This document shows, piece by piece, positions 21,141 to 30,206 of a DNA stretch of 64,000 nt. The stretch's first letter is position 1. Each line of letters begins with the position of its first letter. The stretch covers positions 1 through 64,000 of the forward strand of contig QHSC01000092.1 of assembly GCA_003220345.1 (NCBI GenBank), read 5' to 3'. The notes beneath the pieces are model-generated. The model saw only the letters and a program-made list of their open reading frames with translations. It did no database searches and was not told where the DNA came from. The position numbers and the translations under genes are program-made. Source of the DNA: Candidatus Rokuibacteriota bacterium (lineage in GTDB: Bacteria > Methylomirabilota > Methylomirabilia > Rokubacteriales > CSP1-6).

Positions 21141-22091
21141 TCACTTGATGAAGCGCGTGTCTATGGTGGAGGCGACGTCCGGTTGCGTCTTGATGATGCC
21201 GAGCTCGAGGAGCAGGTCGGTGGCCTCCTTGCTGAAGGCCTGGATCTCTCCCGCAAAGAACTTGCGGTTCGCCTCGCGATTCTGCCAGCGGAGATACGAC
21301 TGCGACTTCTCGAACTGCTCGCCCGTCTGCTTGACCACGGCGCCCATGATCTCGAAGCTCTTCTTCGGCTCGCGCCCGATCAGCTCGACGGCCTCGAAGT
21401 AGCTGTCCACCATGCCCTGGACCAGCTTGGGGCTCTCCTGGATGAACTTCGGCGTGCAGCCGAAGGTGTCCATCACCATCGGATAGTCGAGGGTGGTCGC
21501 GATGATCTTGCCCGCCTCCGGCTTGTCCCGCACGCCGGAGAGATACGGCTCATAGGTCATGGCCGCGTCGTTCTGCCCCGCGATGAAGGCCTGGGCGGCG
21601 GGGCCGGGCTCGAGGGTGGCGATGGTCACGTCCTTCACGGAGAGCCCGTTCTTCTTGAGCATCCAGGCGAGCGTGAAGTAGGGGGCCGTCCCCGGGGCCG
21701 AGGCCGCCACGGTCTTGCCCTTGAGGTCCGCGATCCTGGCGATGTTGTTCCGGACCACCATGCCGTCCGCCCCGTACGACTTGTCGAGCTGGACGACCTG
21801 CCGGGTGGCCACGCCGTTGGCGTTCCAGAGGATCCACGTCTCCACCGTGGTCGCCGCGCACTGCACGTCGCCCGAGGCAATGGCCAGATGCCGGTCCTTC
21901 TGCGGGATGAACTTGATGGTGACGTCGACGCCGTTCTTCTTGAAGATGCCCGTCTTCTCCGCGAGGGACAGCGGGGCGAAGCCCGTCCACCCACTCATGG
22001 CCACGGTGACCTTGGGCAGATCTTGAGCGGGGGCGACGGCGATGGCCGAGACGGCGAGGAGACCGGCAATGAGGCTCGTGACGGCGCGCAT
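21141..22091 (-). CDS. NitT/TauT-type ABC transporter substrate-binding protein
   Basis: Signal peptide MRAVTSLIAGLLAVSAIAVAPAQ; KVTVAMSGWTGFAPLSLAEKTGIFKKNGVDVTIKFI. AGGAGGG Shine-Dalgarno about 7 nt before ATG at 22091. Confidence 0.92.
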   Translation of the reverse strand: MRAVTSLIAGLLAVSAIAVAPAQDLPKVTVAMSGWTGFAPLSLAEKTGIFKKNGVDVTIKFIPQKDRHLAIASGDVQCAATTVETWILWNANGVATRQVVQLDKSYGADGMVVRNNIARIADLKGKTVAASAPGTAPYFTLAWMLKKNGLSVKDVTIATLEPGPAAQAFIAGQNDAAMTYEPYLSGVRDKPEAGKIIATTLDYPMVMDTFGCTPKFIQESPKLVQGMVDSYFEAVELIGREPKKSFEIMGAVVKQTGEQFEKSQSYLRWQNREANRKFFAGEIQAFSKEATDLLLELGIIKTQPDVASTIDTRFIK

Positions 22092-22205
22092 GGGCATCCC
22101 TCCTGAGCGATTCATGAGCACTGAGGCGCCGATCCGGCCCGACATACCTGAGCCGTTCACGGCGCCCAGAGAATACTACACGCGCCACAAGTGGAGGAGC
22201 GGGAG

Positions 22206-22550
22206 CTAGCTGGTCTGCCTGGTCATGCGGAAGCGAAGGTGAGGATTGCCGGGATTGATCATCATGCCTTCTATGGCAGCGCCCGCCCGTCGCCCCCAGA
22301 GAACCACCTGACATGCCGAAGCTTCCTCGCCCCAGGGCGTGACGCGGCAACCGTTGGCCGGCGTCATCTCCACGCCGTCGCAGAGAAGCGTTCGGTCTCT
22401 CACCGTATAGCGGCCCGAGTAGCGGTAGAGCGCATCGCTGCCCGAGAGACAGCGCTCGTCGTCGAGAATGACCACGCCCTGGTTCCTGTCTCCAGTCCAC
22501 GTCAGGTAATCGATCGTCCACGTGCCCTGCCAGTCGCCTGTCTTCGACAT
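22206..22550 (-). CDS. Small protein with GrlR-like features
   Basis: MSKTGDWQGTWTIDYLTWTGDRNQGVVILDDERCLSGSDALYRYSGRYTVRDRTLLCDGVE resembles the GrlR calycin-like pattern; weak similarity by eye. Confidence 0.5.
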   Translation of the reverse strand: MSKTGDWQGTWTIDYLTWTGDRNQGVVILDDERCLSGSDALYRYSGRYTVRDRTLLCDGVEMTPANGCRVTPWGEEASACQVVLWGRRAGAAIEGMMINPGNPHLRFRMTRQTS

Positions 22551-22590
22551 GACCTTGGCTCCTTTCTGGCCTACCGGATCCTCTTAGCTA

Positions 22591-22620
22591 ACATACAACA
22601 TCTTGTGGGGCATCCGTCAA
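22591..22620 (-). promoter_or_regulatory. Candidate sigma70-like promoter for the GrlR-like gene
   Basis: Minus strand reads TTGACG, about 16-19 nt, then TTGTATGTTAG, 40 nt upstream of the ATG. Confidence 0.3.
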
Positions 22621-22776
22621 GAGAACCCTACTGATTGTACCGGAAGGGAGACAGGCTCGGGGCCGAGCCACGGGCACCAGGTGCGGCGTAGCTGAACCGC
22701 CGTCGGCCGGCCAAGCCGTCGCCGCTCGCGTACACTCCCCGGGGAGGCGTTCGCCCGGTCGGGCTCCGCCGACATC

Positions 22777-22820
22777 GACATCCAACAGGACATCCAACAG
22801 AACATCCAACAGGACAACAG
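22777..22820. repeat. 12-bp tandem repeat gacatccaacag (3 copies plus a partial copy)
   Basis: Copies at 22777, 22789, 22801 (one substitution), partial at 22813. Confidence 0.92.
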
Positions 22821-22834
22821 GGGGGAGGTTTCGC

Positions 22835-23617
22835 ATGGGCTTGCTCGAGGGAAAGGTTGCCATCGTCACGGGAGCGTCCAAGGGCATCGGGCGCGTCATG
22901 AGCCTGCGCTTCGCGCGGGAGGGGGCGCGCGTGGTCTGCACCGCCCGCTCGGCCGATCTCGTCAAGGAGACGGCGGCGCAGGTGGGCGCGGCGGGAGGCA
23001 AGGCCATCGCGGTGATGGGCGACGCCGCTGTCGAGGAGGACGTGCGCCGCCTCGTCGCCGAGAGCCTCAAGGCCTTCGGGAAGATCGACGTCCTGGTCAA
23101 CAATGCGGGCGACGGCGGAGTCACCAAGCCCGTCCAGGACTATTCGATGGAGGACTGGCGCTACACCATCGATTCCTGTCTCACCAGCTCCTACCTCTGC
23201 ACCCGTTTCGTGGTCCCGGAGATGATCAAGGCGGGCGGCGGCGCCATCGTCAATATCTCCTCGGGGGCGGGCCGTCGCGGGCTTCCCTATCGGATCGGCT
23301 ACTGCTCGGCCAAGGCGGGGCAGGTGGGCATGACGTACGGCATGGCCCTCGAGCTGGCGCCTCACGGCATTCGCGTCAACTGCGTCGCCCCGGGCGCCGT
23401 GGATGGCGATCGCATCGACCGGGTCATCGCCGGCCAGGCCTCGGTCAAGGGGATCTCCGTGGAAGCCCAGCGAAAGGCGATGATCGAGCGCATGCCGCTC
23501 AAGCGGTTCGTGACGGCCGAGGACATCGTCGACGCCACGCTGTTTCTGGCCAGCGACATGGCGCGGAGCGTCTCGGGCCAGGTCGTCGCCGTCAATGCGG
23601 GCGAGCCCGCGGGCTGA
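22835..23617 (+). CDS. SDR family oxidoreductase
   Basis: VAIVTGASKGIGRVMSLRFA; VLVNNAGDGG; YCSAKAGQVGMTYGMALELAPHGIRVNCVAPGAV. Confidence 0.95.
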   Translation: MGLLEGKVAIVTGASKGIGRVMSLRFAREGARVVCTARSADLVKETAAQVGAAGGKAIAVMGDAAVEEDVRRLVAESLKAFGKIDVLVNNAGDGGVTKPVQDYSMEDWRYTIDSCLTSSYLCTRFVVPEMIKAGGGAIVNISSGAGRRGLPYRIGYCSAKAGQVGMTYGMALELAPHGIRVNCVAPGAVDGDRIDRVIAGQASVKGISVEAQRKAMIERMPLKRFVTAEDIVDATLFLASDMARSVSGQVVAVNAGEPAG

Positions 23618-23627
23618 AGGAGCGCGC

Positions 23628-24044
23628 CTAGCTGGAGGCGCGTTCGATCGGCGAGCGGGCGCGCCACTCCGCCACGACGGCCTCGACATCCAGAGGGCCC
23701 AGGCGAGAGGGAGGCCCTTCGGCGCCTCGCGAGTTCACCTTTGCGATCTCGGCGTTGAGGGCCTGCAGCCGCCGCCTGACCTCGGCTTCATCACGTAGCC
23801 GCGGGAGCGCCGCCAGCTCGGTTTCGACCTTGCGCAGAAGCTGGAGCGTCGCGGGCAACGCCGATATCTGTTCTCTCTGCATGAGCTTCTTCTGCCACCA
23901 CAGGGGGTCATAGGGCGCCGTGAGATCGGGCAATGGCTTGCCCGCCCCGGGAAGGTGATCGAATTCGCCCTCTTCCTGGCCGCGCTGAATCTGCTGCTCG
24001 ATCCAGGACTCCCACGAGGTGCCCGGAGGCTTGCGCTCGGTCAT
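23628..24044 (-). CDS. DnaJ-homolog DUF1992 domain protein
   Basis: WIEQQIQRGQEEGEFDHLPGAGKPLPDL...WWQKKLMQREQI. Confidence 0.9.
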   Translation of the reverse strand: MTERKPPGTSWESWIEQQIQRGQEEGEFDHLPGAGKPLPDLTAPYDPLWWQKKLMQREQISALPATLQLLRKVETELAALPRLRDEAEVRRRLQALNAEIAKVNSRGAEGPPSRLGPLDVEAVVAEWRARSPIERASS

Positions 24045-24075
24045 GACCCTCGTCTCCCCTTTCAGGATAGCAGAT

Positions 24076-24966
24076 TCATTCCTTCTTGCTCGGGGGGAGG
24101 CCGGAAAGATTCGCCAGCGCGTCGAACATCACCGCGAAGTCGTACTGAGCGAGTCCGAGCCCACGCGCCATGTTGAGGACCTCGTGGGTGAGGGTGGTCG
24201 AGGGCATGGTCACGCCGAAGGTGTGGGCGAGGTCGAGAGCCAGACGCAGGTCCTTCTGCATCATGTCGACGTCGAAGAGCGCCTCCGCGGGCATCCGGAG
24301 AACGAAGGGGCCGCGGTACTTGACCATGGGCGAGGCGACCACGCTCTTCATGAGCGCCTCCACGGCCCGCTCGCGTGTGACGCCGGCCTTCTCGGCGAGG
24401 AGCACGGCCTCCGAGAACGCGAGCATCTGGACGGCGAGGCCCAGATTGACGGCGATCTTCATGGTCACGGCGAGGCCCAGCGGTCCCACGTGGGTGATGG
24501 TGGGGCCGATGGCGAGCAGATACGGACGCACGCGCTCGAGAACGGCGGGATCGCCACCGACCACGAAGGCGAGCTGGCCGGCTTCCAGCGTGATGGGGCT
24601 GCCCGATACGGGTGCGTCGAGCATGGCCGCCCCCCGCGCGGCGACCTCGCCCCCGAGCCGGCGCGTCACGTCGGGGCTGACCGTGCTCATCTCGACGTAG
24701 GTCTTGCCCGGTCCGAGGCCGGCCAGGATCCCGTCGGGTCCGCCCGTCACGGCCTCGAGGGCCGCGGAGTCGGTGACCATGGTGAAGATCGCATCCGCCT
24801 GCTCGGCCACGTCGCGTGGCGATTTCGCCAGACGCATGCCCGCATCCACCAGCCCCTGGGCCTTGGCGGCGGTGCGGTTGTAGCCCACGAGCGGGAAACG
24901 GGCGTCGAGCAGGCGCTTCGCCATGCGTCCGCCCATGGCGCCCAGACCGACGAAGCCAGGGGTCAC
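24076..24966 (-). CDS. NAD(P)-dependent oxidoreductase, 3-hydroxyisobutyrate dehydrogenase family
   Basis: GFVGLGAMGGRMAKRLLDA; LDAPVSGSP; MKIAVNLGLAVQMLAFSEAVLLAEKAG. GTG at 24966 overlaps the RidA stop (GTGA). Confidence 0.93.
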   Translation of the reverse strand: MTPGFVGLGAMGGRMAKRLLDARFPLVGYNRTAAKAQGLVDAGMRLAKSPRDVAEQADAIFTMVTDSAALEAVTGGPDGILAGLGPGKTYVEMSTVSPDVTRRLGGEVAARGAAMLDAPVSGSPITLEAGQLAFVVGGDPAVLERVRPYLLAIGPTITHVGPLGLAVTMKIAVNLGLAVQMLAFSEAVLLAEKAGVTRERAVEALMKSVVASPMVKYRGPFVLRMPAEALFDVDMMQKDLRLALDLAHTFGVTMPSTTLTHEVLNMARGLGLAQYDFAVMFDALANLSGLPPSKKE

Positions 24967-25454
24967 CGCCGGCGTCCTCTTGGCGCGCGCCGGGCAAGGC
25001 GGCGCGGGCGAGCCTTCTCGGGGGCCGCCGAGTCGGCGACGGCGATGGCGCTGATCTCGATCTTGCAGTTGCGATGCGTGGCGAGCCTCGAGACTTCCAC
25101 CGTGGTCGTGGTGGGGAGGTGCCCGGCGAGATAGTCGGCCCACACCCGGTTCAGATCGTCCTGCTCGCTCAAGTCCGTGAGATAGCGCGTGGCGGACACC
25201 AGGTCGTCCAGCGTGCAGCCGGCCGCTGAGAGCGTCTTCTTGAGGTTCTCCATGGCGAGCACGGCCTGCTCGCGCATGGTCTGGGGCAGGGCGAATTCCT
25301 CTTCGCGATGCGGGTGGCTGTGGTAGACGGGCGCCGCGGTGACGCCCGAGAGGAAGACCAGGCTGCCGCGGCGGACGAGCAAGGCGGGGGCATAGGGCAT
25401 CGTCACGTCCCGCCGGCGGTCGGCATGGTGCACGGAGCGCACGTCTTTTGCCAT
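24963..25454 (-). CDS. RidA family protein
   Basis: RGSLVFLSGVTAAP...QAVLAMENLKKTLSAAGCTLDDLVSATRYLTDL...TTTVEVSRLA. Confidence 0.9.
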   Translation of the reverse strand: MAKDVRSVHHADRRRDVTMPYAPALLVRRGSLVFLSGVTAAPVYHSHPHREEEFALPQTMREQAVLAMENLKKTLSAAGCTLDDLVSATRYLTDLSEQDDLNRVWADYLAGHLPTTTTVEVSRLATHRNCKIEISAIAVADSAAPEKARPRRLARRAPRGRRR

Positions 25455-25514
25455 GACCCCGGCATGATTCCCGTTCCGCGGCGTCACGTCAAGCGATTCG
25501 GCGATCTGCCGGGA

Positions 25515-26219
25515 TCAGAGGCCGAGAAAAGCCTCCCGGACACGCGCGTTCGCCAGGAGCTCCCGTCCGGTGCCCGCCAGGACCACCCGGCCCGACTCGA
25601 GCACGAAGGCCCGGTGCGCCAGAGCCAGCGCGTGCTCGGTGTTCTGCTCGACGAGCAACACCGTGACGCCGGCGCGGTTGATGTCGCCGATGACCCGGAA
25701 CATCTCCTCGACCATGATGGGGGCGAGCCCGAGCGATGGCTCGTCGAGCATGAGAATGCGCGGACCGGCCATGAGGCCGCGGCCGATGGCGACCATCTGC
25801 TGCTCGCCTCCCGACAGCGTGCCCGCAAGCTGACGGCGGCGCTCGGCCAGCTTCGGGAAGATCGTGAAGACCTCCGCGAGCCGCCGAGGCCGTTGGGCCC
25901 GCGCTGTGCGCGGGTAGCCTCCGATCAGGAGGTTGTCGAGCACCGTCATCTCGGGGAAGAGCTTCCGCCCCTCCGGCACGTGCACCACACCGAGGTCCAC
26001 GATCTGGGCGGGCGAGAGGCCGTCCAGCCGGCGATCATCCAGAGATATCCGGCCGCCGGTGGGGAGCAGAAGACCCGAGAGGGTTTTCAGGGTCGTGGTC
26101 TTGCCGGCGCCGTTCGCGCCGACGACGGAGACGATCTCGCCGTCGGGGATGTCGAAGGTGACGCCCCACAGCGCCTGCATCTTGCCGTAGGCGACCTCGA
26201 GATCCTCCACGCGTAGCAT
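25515..26219 (-). CDS. livF: Branched-chain amino acid-type ABC transporter ATP-binding protein (LivF)
   Basis: MLRVEDLEVAYGKMQALWGVTFDIPDGEIVSVVGANGAGKTTTLKTLSGLL; LSGGEQQMVAIGRGLMAGPRILMLDEPSLGLAP. Confidence 0.94.
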   Translation of the reverse strand: MLRVEDLEVAYGKMQALWGVTFDIPDGEIVSVVGANGAGKTTTLKTLSGLLLPTGGRISLDDRRLDGLSPAQIVDLGVVHVPEGRKLFPEMTVLDNLLIGGYPRTARAQRPRRLAEVFTIFPKLAERRRQLAGTLSGGEQQMVAIGRGLMAGPRILMLDEPSLGLAPIMVEEMFRVIGDINRAGVTVLLVEQNTEHALALAHRAFVLESGRVVLAGTGRELLANARVREAFLGL

Positions 26220-26220
26220 G

Positions 26221-26940
26221 CTAGGCCACCCGCGTGCCCAGATAGGCGGCGATGACGTTGGGGTCCTGGACCACGCGGTCGGGCGGGCCATCCGCAATCT
26301 TCTCCCCGTGGTGGATCACGACCACGCGGTCGGAAATCCGCATGATGGCCTTCATCACGTGCTCAACGAGCACCACCGTCACGCCGTCGGCGCGAATCTG
26401 CTTGACGAGGACGGACGCCTCATCCACCTCGCGCGGGTTGAGGCCCCCCATGGGCTCGTCGAGCAGGAGCACCCTCGGACGGGTCGCGAGGGCGCGCGCG
26501 ACCTCGAGGCGCTTCTGCGCGCCGAGCGTGAGATCGGCGGCGGGGGCGTCCAGCCGGTCGCCGAGCCCCATGCGCTCGAGGAGCTGGCCGGCCAGCTCTT
26601 CGGCGCGTCTCCGTGTCGGCTCGTGAGTGAATGCCGCCAGGGTGACGTTCTCGCGCACGGAGAGCCGGGGGAACGGCTTGACCAGCTGGAAGGTGCGGGC
26701 AATACCGCGCCGGATGACCGCGTGGGGGCGCAGGCCGACGATGCTCCGGCCCTCGAGGAAGATCTGGCCGGAGGTAGGGCGCAAGAACCCTGTGATCAAG
26801 TTGAACACCGTGGTCTTGCCGGCGCCATTGGGCCCGATGAGTCCGAGAATCTCGCCCGGCTCGACCGCGAAGGAGAACCGGTCGACGGCGCGGAGCCCCC
26901 CGAAGTCCCGGGTGAGATCGGAGACGGTCAGGAGCGCCAC
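26221..26940 (-). CDS. livG: Branched-chain amino acid-type ABC transporter ATP-binding protein (LivG)
   Basis: ILGLIGPNGAGKTTVFNLITGFLRPTSG; RGIARTFQLVKPFPRLSVREN; LLDEPMGGLNPREVDE. Confidence 0.94.
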   Translation of the reverse strand: MALLTVSDLTRDFGGLRAVDRFSFAVEPGEILGLIGPNGAGKTTVFNLITGFLRPTSGQIFLEGRSIVGLRPHAVIRRGIARTFQLVKPFPRLSVRENVTLAAFTHEPTRRRAEELAGQLLERMGLGDRLDAPAADLTLGAQKRLEVARALATRPRVLLLDEPMGGLNPREVDEASVLVKQIRADGVTVVLVEHVMKAIMRISDRVVVIHHGEKIADGPPDRVVQDPNVIAAYLGTRVA

Positions 26941-26950
26941 GGCCCGACCC

Positions 26951-27898
26951 TCACCGTTTCACCGCCCAGACGCGCCGCACGCCGCCCCATATCCCCTCGG
27001 GCAGGTAACGGATGGCCAGCATCATGAAGAGCCCGTAGAAGATCAGATGACCCACCTGGAAGCGCTCGCGAAACAACTCTCCGAGGGTCGTGAGGAAGAC
27101 CGCTCCGATCACGGGCCCGATCACGGTGGCGAGGCCACCCACCACCGCGATGAACACCATCTCCACCGAGAGGGCGATCGGAAAGACGGCGTCCGGGTCC
27201 ACGTAGCGGAAATACAATCCGTAGAACCCTCCCGCCAGCCCGGTGAAGAAGGCGGAGAGCGCGAGCGTCAGCACCTTGGCCCGCACCGTGTCGATGCCGA
27301 CCGACTCCGCGGCATCCTCGTCTTCCCGGATGGCGAGGAGATAGGCTCCCAGCCGTGCCCGGGACAGCCGCCAGGTCGCCAGCATGGCGAGCGCCGCCAG
27401 GGCGGCGATGATGAAGTAGAAGGGAGCCTTGCTTTCCCAGTCGAGCGCCCGACCTCCGAGCCTCACCGGGGGCAGGGCGGTGATCAGAAGCCCTACCGGG
27501 CCGTTCGTGAGCGCATCCCAGTTCAGCGCGATCAGTCTCACGATCTCCGCCACGGCCAGCGTGGAGAGCGAGAAGTAAGGCCCGCGCAGGCGGAAACAGA
27601 TCAGCCCGATGGGAAGCGAGACGAGCACGGCGGCGGCGCCGCCCAGGGCCATCCCGTACCAGGGCGCCAGACCGAGCCGGAGGTAGAGGATCATCGTCGC
27701 GTACGCGCCCACGCCGAAGAAGGTCGCGTGCCCGAAGGAGACCTGACCCGCGAAGCCGCCGAGGAGATTCCACGACACGCCGAGCAAGGTCCAGAGCAGC
27801 ACCGTGATGGCGAGGTGGAGGAGGAACTGATTCGACGTCAGGAAGGGCGGCGCCATCATCAGGACGGCGACAACGGCGACGGCGGCCGCGCGCCTCAT
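26951..27898 (-). CDS. livM: Branched-chain amino acid-type ABC transporter permease (LivM)
   Basis: SWNLLGGFAGQVSFGHATFFGVGAYATMI; AIREDEDAAESVGIDTVRAKVLTLALSAFFTGLAGGFYGLY. Start MRRAAAVAVVAVL at 27898, overlapping the LivH stop. Confidence 0.93.
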   Translation of the reverse strand: MRRAAAVAVVAVLMMAPPFLTSNQFLLHLAITVLLWTLLGVSWNLLGGFAGQVSFGHATFFGVGAYATMILYLRLGLAPWYGMALGGAAAVLVSLPIGLICFRLRGPYFSLSTLAVAEIVRLIALNWDALTNGPVGLLITALPPVRLGGRALDWESKAPFYFIIAALAALAMLATWRLSRARLGAYLLAIREDEDAAESVGIDTVRAKVLTLALSAFFTGLAGGFYGLYFRYVDPDAVFPIALSVEMVFIAVVGGLATVIGPVIGAVFLTTLGELFRERFQVGHLIFYGLFMMLAIRYLPEGIWGGVRRVWAVKR

Positions 27899-28761
27899 GA
27901 CTTGCCGACGCCGAACAGGCCGGAGGGCCGGAAGAGGAGCACGAGCAGGAAGATGACGAAGCCAATCGTGTCCTTGTAGGCGACGGAGACGTAGACGGCG
28001 CCCAGCGACTCGACGAGGCCGAGGAGGATCCCGCCCGCGATGGCCCCCGCCACGGAGCCCAGCCCGCCCAGCACCACGATGACGAAGCACTTGGCGATGA
28101 GGATCTCGCCCACGGTGGGATACAGATAGAGCGAGGGTCCCAGCAGCACGCCCGCGGCGCCGGCCAGGGCGCTCCCCAGGCCGAAGGTGACCATGGCGAC
28201 GCGCCCGACGTCGATGCCCATGAGGGCGGCCGCCTCGGCATTCTGGCTGGTCGCGCGAATGGCGCGCCCGAGGTCGGTACGCGCGAGGAAGAGGTACAGG
28301 GCCAGGGTGATGGCGGCCGCCAGGACGAAGGCGAGGGCGAGCGGGATGGGCACGGCAATCCCGAAGGGCCGCAGCGGCGTGATCGCGTACGGGAGCTTGA
28401 TCGTGCGGTAGTCGCCCGTCCACGAGAAGAGCGCGAGATTCGCGATGAGCAGCGAGAGCCCCGCCGTGTAGAGCAGGGTATTGAGCTCGCCGCCCGGGAT
28501 GATCGAGCGGAGAAGGAAGCGGTAGATGAGCATGCCTCCCAGGAACATGAGGGGGACCCAGAGGAGGAGGGACACGAAAGGGTCGATCCGCCACAGGACG
28601 TGACTCCAGAATGCGCCATACATGCCGAGCATCACCAGGTCGCCGTGGGCCAGGTTGATGATCCGCATGACGCCGAACACCACGGTGAGCCCCACGCCGA
28701 TCATGGCGTAGAGCGAGCCGGTCAGGACGCCGCTGACGAGGCTCTGGACGAAGGTTTCCAC
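27895..28761 (-). CDS. livH: Branched-chain amino acid-type ABC transporter permease (LivH)
   Basis: GVLTGSLYAMIGVGLTVVFGVMRIINLAHGDLVMLGMYGAF; ILIAKCFVIVVLGGLGSVAGAIAGG. Confidence 0.94.
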   Translation of the reverse strand: METFVQSLVSGVLTGSLYAMIGVGLTVVFGVMRIINLAHGDLVMLGMYGAFWSHVLWRIDPFVSLLLWVPLMFLGGMLIYRFLLRSIIPGGELNTLLYTAGLSLLIANLALFSWTGDYRTIKLPYAITPLRPFGIAVPIPLALAFVLAAAITLALYLFLARTDLGRAIRATSQNAEAAALMGIDVGRVAMVTFGLGSALAGAAGVLLGPSLYLYPTVGEILIAKCFVIVVLGGLGSVAGAIAGGILLGLVESLGAVYVSVAYKDTIGFVIFLLVLLFRPSGLFGVGKS

Positions 28762-28774
28762 TTGAACGGAGGCC

Positions 28775-28837
28775 GACGGCGGCGGAGGGCTCCTTGGCTC
28801 AAAGAGCCATTTCGCCCGAAGTCCTCCGCCCGCCGTC
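28775..28837. promoter_or_regulatory. Stem-loop between SBP and LivH genes (putative attenuator / mRNA processing site)
   Basis: gacggcggcggagg (28775-28788) pairs with cctccgcccgccgtc (28823-28837, one bulge); inner ggctc-aaa-gagcc hairpin. Confidence 0.6.
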
Positions 28838-28845
28838 GTCCGGAG

Positions 28846-30084
28846 TTAGCGCTTGACCGTATTGTCCGGGAAAACGTAGTTGGTCTCGGCGTTGGCCTTG
28901 GGCCAGACGTTCATGAGCTTGCCGTCCAGCCACTGCGCGAGCACCGAGTGGTCGGGGGAGTAGATGTTCTGGTTCGTGTACTTGTCGCCGAGCGGACCGG
29001 CCCAGTTCCCGAACTTGACCTTGCCGAACACGGTGGTCATGTCGGTCTTGAGCAGGGCCTGGCGGATGGCATCGCGATCGGCGTCCAGATTGCCGGTGAG
29101 CGACGAGCGCCGCAGCGCGTCCGCGAGCACGTAGATGATGGCGTAGCCCTCGACCTCGTGCTCCTTGGGCCAGATGCCGTACTTGTCGTGGAACTTCTTG
29201 TAGAACTCCTTGGCGGCCGGGTCATTGGGGTTGCCCGACCACGCGGCCGAGGAGAAGACGTTCTGGCTCTGCGGCCCCAGCTCCTTGGCGAGATCCTCGA
29301 CGCCGAACCCGCCGCCGAACCCGACGAAGGCGCGCGGCGCCACGCCGATCTCCTTGGCGTGCTTGGTGAGGAGGATGGCGTCGGTGGTGGCCACGGCCAC
29401 CATCAGGAGGAAGTCCGGGTTGCTCGCCTTGACCTTGGTCATCACCGGCTTGAAGTCGAGGCTGTTGACCGGGTAGGCCTCGTCATTGACGATCGGCACG
29501 TTCTTCGACTTGAGGAACGTCAGCGCCGAGTTCGCGATGGTCTTGCCGAAGACCGTGTTGTCGTAGACGACGGCCGCGGACTTCGGCATGGCGCCCGGCA
29601 CTTCCGTGATGAACTTGTTGAACGCCTGCGGGTAGATGGACCCCGTGGGGTTGTTCCGGAACACCCACTCGAATCCCTTCGAGGTGATGATGTCGGCCGA
29701 GGGGTGGTCGACGACGTACGGTGTCTTGAGCCGCTGGGCCACGGAGGCGATCTCGACGGCCTGGCCCGAGGCGCGGCCCCCCGTGAGGACGAGCACCTTG
29801 GTCTGGGTGATGAGCTTCTCGGCCACAGTGGCGGCCAGCGCGTTCTTGGCCTGGTGGTCGTCGATGATGACCTCGATCTTCTTGCCGTTGACGCCACCCT
29901 TCGCGTTGATCTCCTCGACGGCCATCCCGTACGCCTTCTTGAACTTGTCGCCGAAGGGGGCGTCGGGCCCGGTCATGGGCTGGGGCGCCCCGATCTTGAG
30001 CGTGTCCTGCGCCACGGCGGGCGCCGTCGCGGCGGCGACGAGAAGCATCCCTGACGCGAGGCTGAGAACAAGGCTTCGTCGCAT
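28846..30084 (-). CDS. Branched-chain amino acid-type ABC transporter substrate-binding protein
   Basis: Signal peptide; TLKIGAPQPMTGPDAPFGDKFKKAYGMAVEEINAKGGVNGKKIEVIIDDHQ. Confidence 0.94.
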   Translation of the reverse strand: MRRSLVLSLASGMLLVAAATAPAVAQDTLKIGAPQPMTGPDAPFGDKFKKAYGMAVEEINAKGGVNGKKIEVIIDDHQAKNALAATVAEKLITQTKVLVLTGGRASGQAVEIASVAQRLKTPYVVDHPSADIITSKGFEWVFRNNPTGSIYPQAFNKFITEVPGAMPKSAAVVYDNTVFGKTIANSALTFLKSKNVPIVNDEAYPVNSLDFKPVMTKVKASNPDFLLMVAVATTDAILLTKHAKEIGVAPRAFVGFGGGFGVEDLAKELGPQSQNVFSSAAWSGNPNDPAAKEFYKKFHDKYGIWPKEHEVEGYAIIYVLADALRRSSLTGNLDADRDAIRQALLKTDMTTVFGKVKFGNWAGPLGDKYTNQNIYSPDHSVLAQWLDGKLMNVWPKANAETNYVFPDNTVKR

Positions 30085-30206
30085 GACCAGTGCCTCCTTG
30101 CACGGTGACTGGGTGATGGGCGGGGAGACTGTAGAGTCGGGCCGGAAGGATTGTCAAGGATGGGCATCGTCTCTCCGCGATGGTTGCCGAAGGGCCCGCG
30201 GCTACC

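Noticed and set aside
22777-22820. Possible CRISPR or iteron array
   Set aside because: Perfect 12-bp head-to-tail units without spacers; no replication or cas genes nearby.
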